Made by a program: the position numbers and the translations under genes. The notes under the pieces are model-generated. The model did not search any database and had not been told where the DNA came from. It worked only from the letters and a program-made list of their open reading frames with translations. Below are positions 58,417 through 64,000 of a stretch of 64,000 nucleotides of DNA, piece by piece. The stretch lies in contig JAVGVS010000162.1 of assembly GCA_032718565.1 (NCBI GenBank), positions 506,833 to 570,832 of the forward strand. Direction: 5' to 3'. Source of the DNA: Distichodus sexfasciatus (lineage: Eukaryota; Chordata; Actinopteri; Characiformes; Distichodontidae). Numbering within the stretch: the stretch's first letter is position 1; each line of letters starts with the position of its first letter.

Positions 58417-59735
58417 CTACAAACACAAGATATATGGTCAATACAAAATGAACACACACAAAAAGTAACATTTTGCTATCATTGCCACCTATATGACTAG
58501 ATGTACTGTAAGTACTACATCTAACCCTAACTTTAACATCAGTAACCACAAGCAAATGTTACAGAATAACCAGTTTGGCTCTTATTACATATCATTTCAA
58601 CAACATTCATGCCTATTGATACCTTTTCAAGGTGTTCATGCACCACACTCACCTGTTTTCTTAAAAAAAAGAGCAATCATCCCAGTGTTATTTGATTCTA
58701 GCACAGCAACAAAAGCATCAATGCATGCCTGAAATGCATGAATTTTATTTGCATTTCAGGTGTATATAAGTATCAAATAAATTTCTGAAGTTCTGTACTG
58801 TGTAGCAAGATGGGCTTTTGGCAGATGGTCCAATATAGTTATTGCTCTCTTATGGGGGAATGATAGTTTGTCAGTCCAAAGCCATTTTCAGTTGTTGCCC
58901 CACTCCGAAAAATGTCATTTTAGGCTCTGTCTTGCAAAGCCAGGACAAGACATCTACTGTGACAAACGAAAGAACAACACCGCAGTTATTGTGACCGTAC
59001 AGGAACAAATGAGAAACTTCACAAGGGGAAAAAAAGTCTCAACATAGGCCCCACTGTCAAAGACGCATACTGGAGTGGGACGCACTAGAAGAATCGGAGT
59101 GTCATATCGCGGCTGCTTCATTGTGGGAGATACTTCAATCTCTCAAAGTCCCAGTTTCAGGAGAGAAAGAAAACAACTTTCACATGATAACAATCAGAGC
59201 AGAAGTGTTTGAGCTGCTAAAAGCTTGAAAAGAAAGAGGCTTTTCAAAAAAGGGAATTTATGGTTGGGGAGGCAAAATACACACACATATCAACAGCTGA
59301 CAGATACAAACGCAAAAGATGTTCACAAGCAATTCCACGGGACTGCTATGAGAACTAAAGTCTCTTCTTTGAGGCCTTCATTTGTAATCGCACTGTCAGT
59401 GCCTGTGTGATGATTTCACTGATCTAAATTCTACAGAAGAAATATTATGAAAAGATAAACATCCATCCCTGTTAAGGATATGAACTGACAAAGCAAGTAG
59501 TAAATCAGCTGATAACAGTAACCTTAAGAGATCTTTAGGCATTATATGATCTAAATCTATTTAGGTCTATTTATTCTTGAATGGTGTACAGCAAACTGTT
59601 AATGGTTGATTTTAGCCCGATTTCACTGACCAATCAGCAGCAACCCTAACATCACTGATCTACTTTCACACTCTCCCTGCCAAAACCTGTGTGTTTATAC
59701 ACAGCTGTCATCATTAAGACTAAAAGTGAAGCATT

Positions 59736-59992
59736 GAAAGTGAGTGATTATTTGTCATTGTGAACACACCACAGCACAGCACAAGGTGCACCACAACGAA
59801 ATGTGACCTCTTCATTTGACCCATCTGTGAAGGAGCAGTGGGCAGCTGACACGGGCAGTGCCCGGGGAGCAGTGCTTTGGACAGTACCTGGCTCATGAGT
59901 ACCTCAGTGGTACCTTTACCAGTCCTGGGATTCAAACCTGCAACTTTCTGTTCATAGGGCGAACGCACTAACCGTTACGCTATCAACTGTCC
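59736..59992 (-). mobile_element. second tRNA-derived SINE family, copy 2
   Basis: The same family and orientation as 33128-33369. It shares GAAAGTGAGTGATTATTTGT at the plus-strand left end and AACCGTTACGCTAT / GGATTCAAACC-type tRNA boxes at the right. It has an extra short block (GACACGGGCAGTGCCCGG) relative to copy 1. Confidence 0.75.
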
Positions 59993-61048
59993 TAAGAGTG
60001 AACTGACATTTGCACAGTGAGAAAATAGAGAGTCCTGCATGATAAGCTGTTGTCATTTATTTGCAACTATCACAATACACACACCCATTAAACACACTAA
60101 AAGCTTAAAGTCTCATACGTTGGATTCTTCAAGCTTTTCATCAGCAATCTGACTTGCAGTAGCACCACAAATATGTAGCTCCACATGTTGTCATGCTGTA
60201 ATTAACTTACTCTAGAATGAGCACTGACCAGGGTACAGGAAGCATTCTCCAACTGTACAGCAGTTCCACTTTTAAATAAGCGAAAAAGAACCACTGAAAT
60301 AAGTGAAAACAGGATCACTTCATGAAGGTAGTGCTCCTGGACAGCTTCTGAGAGGAAAAAATCTTTTATATTTATTCCTTGCCTGAATGACTAACGGGGA
60401 TAAAAACGGAACACTGATTTTCTCCAGGTAAATGGAATAAAAGCACATTATTATGCTGTCAAATTTTATGTCAGAGCCTAGCACAGAGAAATATAATGGT
60501 CGTGAAATCTTTTCCAGTTATGGCATTACAGGTACAGCATTTAGCATATGCCCTAATCAAGGGGAACTTCAATTACATTAATCACATTAATCGTCTTGGA
60601 GTAACTTTGGGTTAAGTGTCTTGCTCAGACACTCAGCGGTGGCAGTGTTTGAAGTGGTTAAGCCCCAGTATGGTTTGTTTTTTGATCAAAATATACCTGA
60701 GAACATGTTCGTGTAGCAAGGTGGTTGTAAAAAGAAAACGGCAACACAAACTGCCACGAAAAAGATAGTAGAACAGACAAAGCAAAAACAAAGACACTGG
60801 GAAGTACCCCAGTAAGTGAGTTAGGACTCAGGAGAGTATTGTTGTTGCAAACAAAGCGGGTGAGGAAATCTGGCTAGTTGTATTATAGTCACCATGCTTT
60901 GGCGTCTCAGCAATAAGAAGTCTGCATGTCTGGCTCTGCTTTTTGATTCCTGCTTGGAATGCTTGCTACACCAAGTCAACACTGGTTTACATCAGCATTC
61001 TGAACATGAGGACAATATGGAATTGGTAAGGCATAGAAGCACTACACT

Positions 61049-61747
61049 ACACTCACCAGACAGTTTAGTAGGTACACCCGTTGCTAGTTAACACAAATAG
61101 CTAATAAGCCAATTAGCTGGCAGCAACTCAATGCTTTAAGGTGGTGAAGACAAGTTGCTGAAGTTCAAACTGAGCATCAGAATGGAGAAGAAAGGGGATT
61201 TAAATGACTTTGAACGTGGCATGGTTGCTGGTGCCAGAAGGGCTGGTCTGAGTATTTCAGAAACTGCTAATCTACTGGGATTTTCATGCACAACCATCTC
61301 TAAGGTTTACAGAGAATGATCTGAAAAACAGAAAATATCCAGTGGGCAGCAGTTGTGTGGCTAAAAATGCCTTGTTGATGTCAGAAATCAGAGGAGAATG
61401 AGCAGACTGGTTCGAGACGACAGGAAAGCAACAGTAGCTCAAATAAGCACCCGTTACAACCAAGGTATGCTTAACACCATCTCTGAACGCACAACTCGTC
61501 GAACCTTGAAGAAGATCGCACCGAGTGCCACACCTGTCACCTAAGAACAGGTAACTGAGGCTACAATTTGCACATGTTCATCAAAACATTGCCTGGTCTG
61601 ACGAGTCTCGAATTCAGCTGCGACATTCAGATGGTAGGGTCAGAATTTGGTGTAAACAATATGAAAGCATGGATCCATGGCATAAAGCTAAATTTAGACC
61701 TTCTGTATTGAAGGGACTGGATGCAACCTAGCAGCCGTTGCAGTATA
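61049..61747 (+). mobile_element. Tc1-like transposon remnant, 3' truncated
   Basis: The left end CTACACTCACCAGACAGTTT and the following GTAGGTACACC match a common fish Tc1 terminus. Plus-strand sequence encodes decayed transposase pieces in broken frames: DLNDFERGMVAGARRAGLSI (HTH) and SETANLLGFSCTTISK, then RLVRDDRKATVAQISTRYNQ, and near 61590-61680 WSDESRIQL-like and RHSDGRVRIWC. The first catalytic acid region is present but the rest is missing, replaced by unrelated sequence after about 61700. It is non-functional. Confidence 0.85.
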
Positions 61748-62984
61748 TGTCATGTGTTCAAGACTGTGAAGCAATCGTCAACTGCCAAAGTCTGCAATAA
61801 GCTTGGTGCCTACGTTAATTATCACAGATCTGGCATGCCTTTCAATTAAACAATTGCCCTTTAATAACCAAATTATTTAGACGAGGGGGAGGAAGAAACA
61901 GAGGGACATGCCCCTAGCAGCGATGAACTAAACTTGCTTTTAAGTTAGTTTGTATGTGCAGGGAGGAGGGGGAAGAGGAGGAGGAGGTCAGGATGTTCCC
62001 AAGGAAAACAAAATGCCCTTAATGGATTCACTTTCATCTGAAATCTTCTACCCTTTCTGAAGCTATTAATATGTTTTAGGAGACGTTGGAAAGCCAAGAT
62101 GAAACACTCCCACACATCTCTGCGGACGTGTGAAATATTTGTGTGTGTGTATGTGTGTATGGTGGAAGGGCACATGTGGGAGGTAATGTGTCTCTGGATA
62201 CAGAGAGCAGACGGTCTTTTGAGACCTTTCCGCCCCCTCAGCTTTATCATTTTCATCTCCGTCTTCATCACAATCGTCATAAGCCAATGAGTTAAATAAG
62301 ATATTTTCAGATTATCAGGCACAGATTGAAACATGGCTGAAAAAGGCTTGTGTACTCTGATTTAATTATGGAACAGCATAATCAACTAAATTTAAATTCA
62401 CTTTTTAAAAAGTATGAACCATTTTTAGATTTTGATGGACGTGGCAATATAGTCAAAGCTTAAAAACAGGCACTATGACAAAGTCCTGTGTTTGCAGAAC
62501 ACAAAGACAGCAACAAAAAAGAGGAAAGTGTTTGACACTTTGATAGAAAAGGTTAAAGTGTAACATGACTTAAGCAAAGGTTACACAGTGGATTATGAGT
62601 CAACAGAAAGCGTGAAGCTAACATGGCAACTTTGTCTAACCGTTTCTATGTCTTTTTTTCCACTGTGAGGGTTTTTTGCCTGTTTTCTACCTTTATTGTC
62701 TGTTATGCTGAAGTTTTTCCCAAAAGATCCAATAATTCTATCAAACCCTTCACACCAACTGTCAGTTGTGGTTACAATATCAAATATCTCTCTCTCTCTG
62801 TGTCTCTCTCTCCCTCTCCCTCACATACACACACACACAGTCCTTTATGCCTTTATGAACTTCATGACTTCACATTCACTACAAAAGCCCATAGGCATCC
62901 ACATGAACATGCACAGAACCTTCGAAGTCGTGCTGTGTTTCTTTCTCTTGTCTCTCTCCTTCTTTCTCTCTTTTCTCAAAGCCT

Positions 62985-63330
62985 CCGCAGTACCACACAC
63001 ACGCCAGCGTGTGAATGGCAGCCTTTTAATAGAACATGAAATGCTCGAATCCCATTTCAAACATACGCCCTGTGTCAAAGCGTTAGAGAAAACGCGGCGT
63101 TCATGCCGAATAATCCCGTCAGAAGCCCGCAGCCAACAGGCACAATCCAGTGTAAATACATTGAGTGCTCCTTATTCACCATATAAAAAGGAAATAACAC
63201 TTTTATATTCATAGGCAGGCGGCGAGGCAACCAATATAGGAGCCGGGAGGCTGCCAACTTCATTTGGAGACGTATGGGGGGGGGAAATGGCGAGGCGAAT
63301 TGGGTTAGAAGAGCACGGCCAAAGCAAAAA
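62985..63330. promoter_or_regulatory. candidate conserved non-coding block
   Basis: A stretch free of simple repeats with balanced composition, between a CT-rich tract and AT-rich sequence. It has no known domain in any frame and lies in the intron of ptprt. Speculative. Confidence 0.2.
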
Positions 63331-64000
63331 GGAGCGATAAAAATGTCTGTGTTGACGTATGCGCCTTTAAACAGGAGGCCTGAGCGCCAGCATAGTCAAA
63401 GCAAAGGGAAAGAGGAATTAGAAGGCAATGCATCTCAGATTTAATGCCAGGCCTGGACCTTTTGACTGATGGAAGATTGAATCACTCCATTTAAAGCAGG
63501 GGTTCTTAAATCGGGCACACTACGATACCTGCTCTGCAGAGATTTGGAACCAATGCTCCATCGTTGATTGGCTAATCAGTTGGTGTGTTGTAGTCTAGGA
63601 CACACAAATTTGTGGACAGTAAGGTGTCTTCAAAGACTAGAATTAGGTTTAAACTGAATCTTTAAAAGCATCATGAACTCCCTTGAGGAAGGCTCCAACC
63701 CTCACCACAAATTTGAAAGATGCTTTAAACTTGGAGCGAAGGACATGAGGACAGACAGGGAAGGAAAGACGAAGGAAGACATCCCAAATCAAATCGATAC
63801 AAACGTATGTTTTGCTGCATGTGGCCGCCCCTTTTAGCAGCAATCATCTTTGACTGCATAATCTGGCAGCAGTTGGCAACAGAACAAGATGAGGGGAGCG
63901 TCGACCAACCGACATGACGCACAATTCAAGAGAGTCTATGGCCTGATTTGACCGTGCCACCTTAGGGGTGAAAGATAATTTGTTGTGTTCGCAGGAGAAA

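Larger units (their letters stand above)
58417..64000 (-). other. ptprt: upstream ptprt intron up to the window edge
   Basis: No further ptprt exon is recognised to the right end, so this is one intron, at least 5.6 kb long. It holds SINE copies (59736-59992, about 60540-60660), a Tc1 remnant (61049-61747) and a GC-richer block at about 62985-63330 that could be conserved. Simple CT/CA repeats lie at about 62790-62840. Confidence 0.6.

Overview
This window is vertebrate, almost certainly teleost, nuclear DNA. It has spliced exons with GT-AG borders, kilobase introns, long (TA)n and (CA)n tracts, tRNA-derived SINEs, several Tc1-like transposons, a DIRS-type tyrosine-recombinase retrotransposon and many short inverted-repeat elements typical of fish. 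There is no bacterial-style gene organisation, no CRISPR array and no recognisable tRNA or rRNA gene. Most long open reading frames are chance frames in introns or fragments of transposons.

The one real protein-coding gene lies on the minus strand between about 58.4 kb and 22.5-23.8 kb. Fourteen exons encode the end of the juxtamembrane region and both phosphatase domains of an R2B receptor protein tyrosine phosphatase, best matched from memory to PTPRT (RPTP-rho). The exons for the extracellular MAM, Ig and fibronectin domains and the membrane segment would lie beyond the right edge. Thirteen exons join in frame with matching phases. The penultimate exon (26618-26747), which should carry the D2 signature motif, has several small indels and an in-frame stop. 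I read this as uncorrected sequence or real decay, and it is the most checkable anomaly here.

The left third (about 1-22 kb) lies downstream of the gene and is dominated by repeats. In order: a possible solo LTR; a 102-bp-period direct repeat split by a 116-bp palindromic element; a DIRS element with inverted terminal repeats at 4.21 and 11.84 kb, its middle replaced by a CR1/L2-like LINE and both catalytic centres mutated; a 1.25-kb tandem duplication whose first copy alone carries a Tc1 insertion; a 738-bp inverted-repeat element; and a roughly 0.9-kb minisatellite that appears to have grown inside a relative of the 116-bp element.

The introns of the phosphatase gene hold the rest: nested Tc1-like elements (41.65-43.18 kb), a SINE with a perfect 13-bp target-site duplication (51.66-52.01 kb), a nested inverted-repeat element with a perfect 25-bp hairpin (52.6-53.5 kb), a Tc1 remnant (61.05-61.75 kb), further SINE copies and several GC-richer blocks that could be conserved non-coding elements. 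I see no evidence of a new defence or enzymatic system. The interest lies in transposon nesting, repeat birth from a small element, and the damaged exon.
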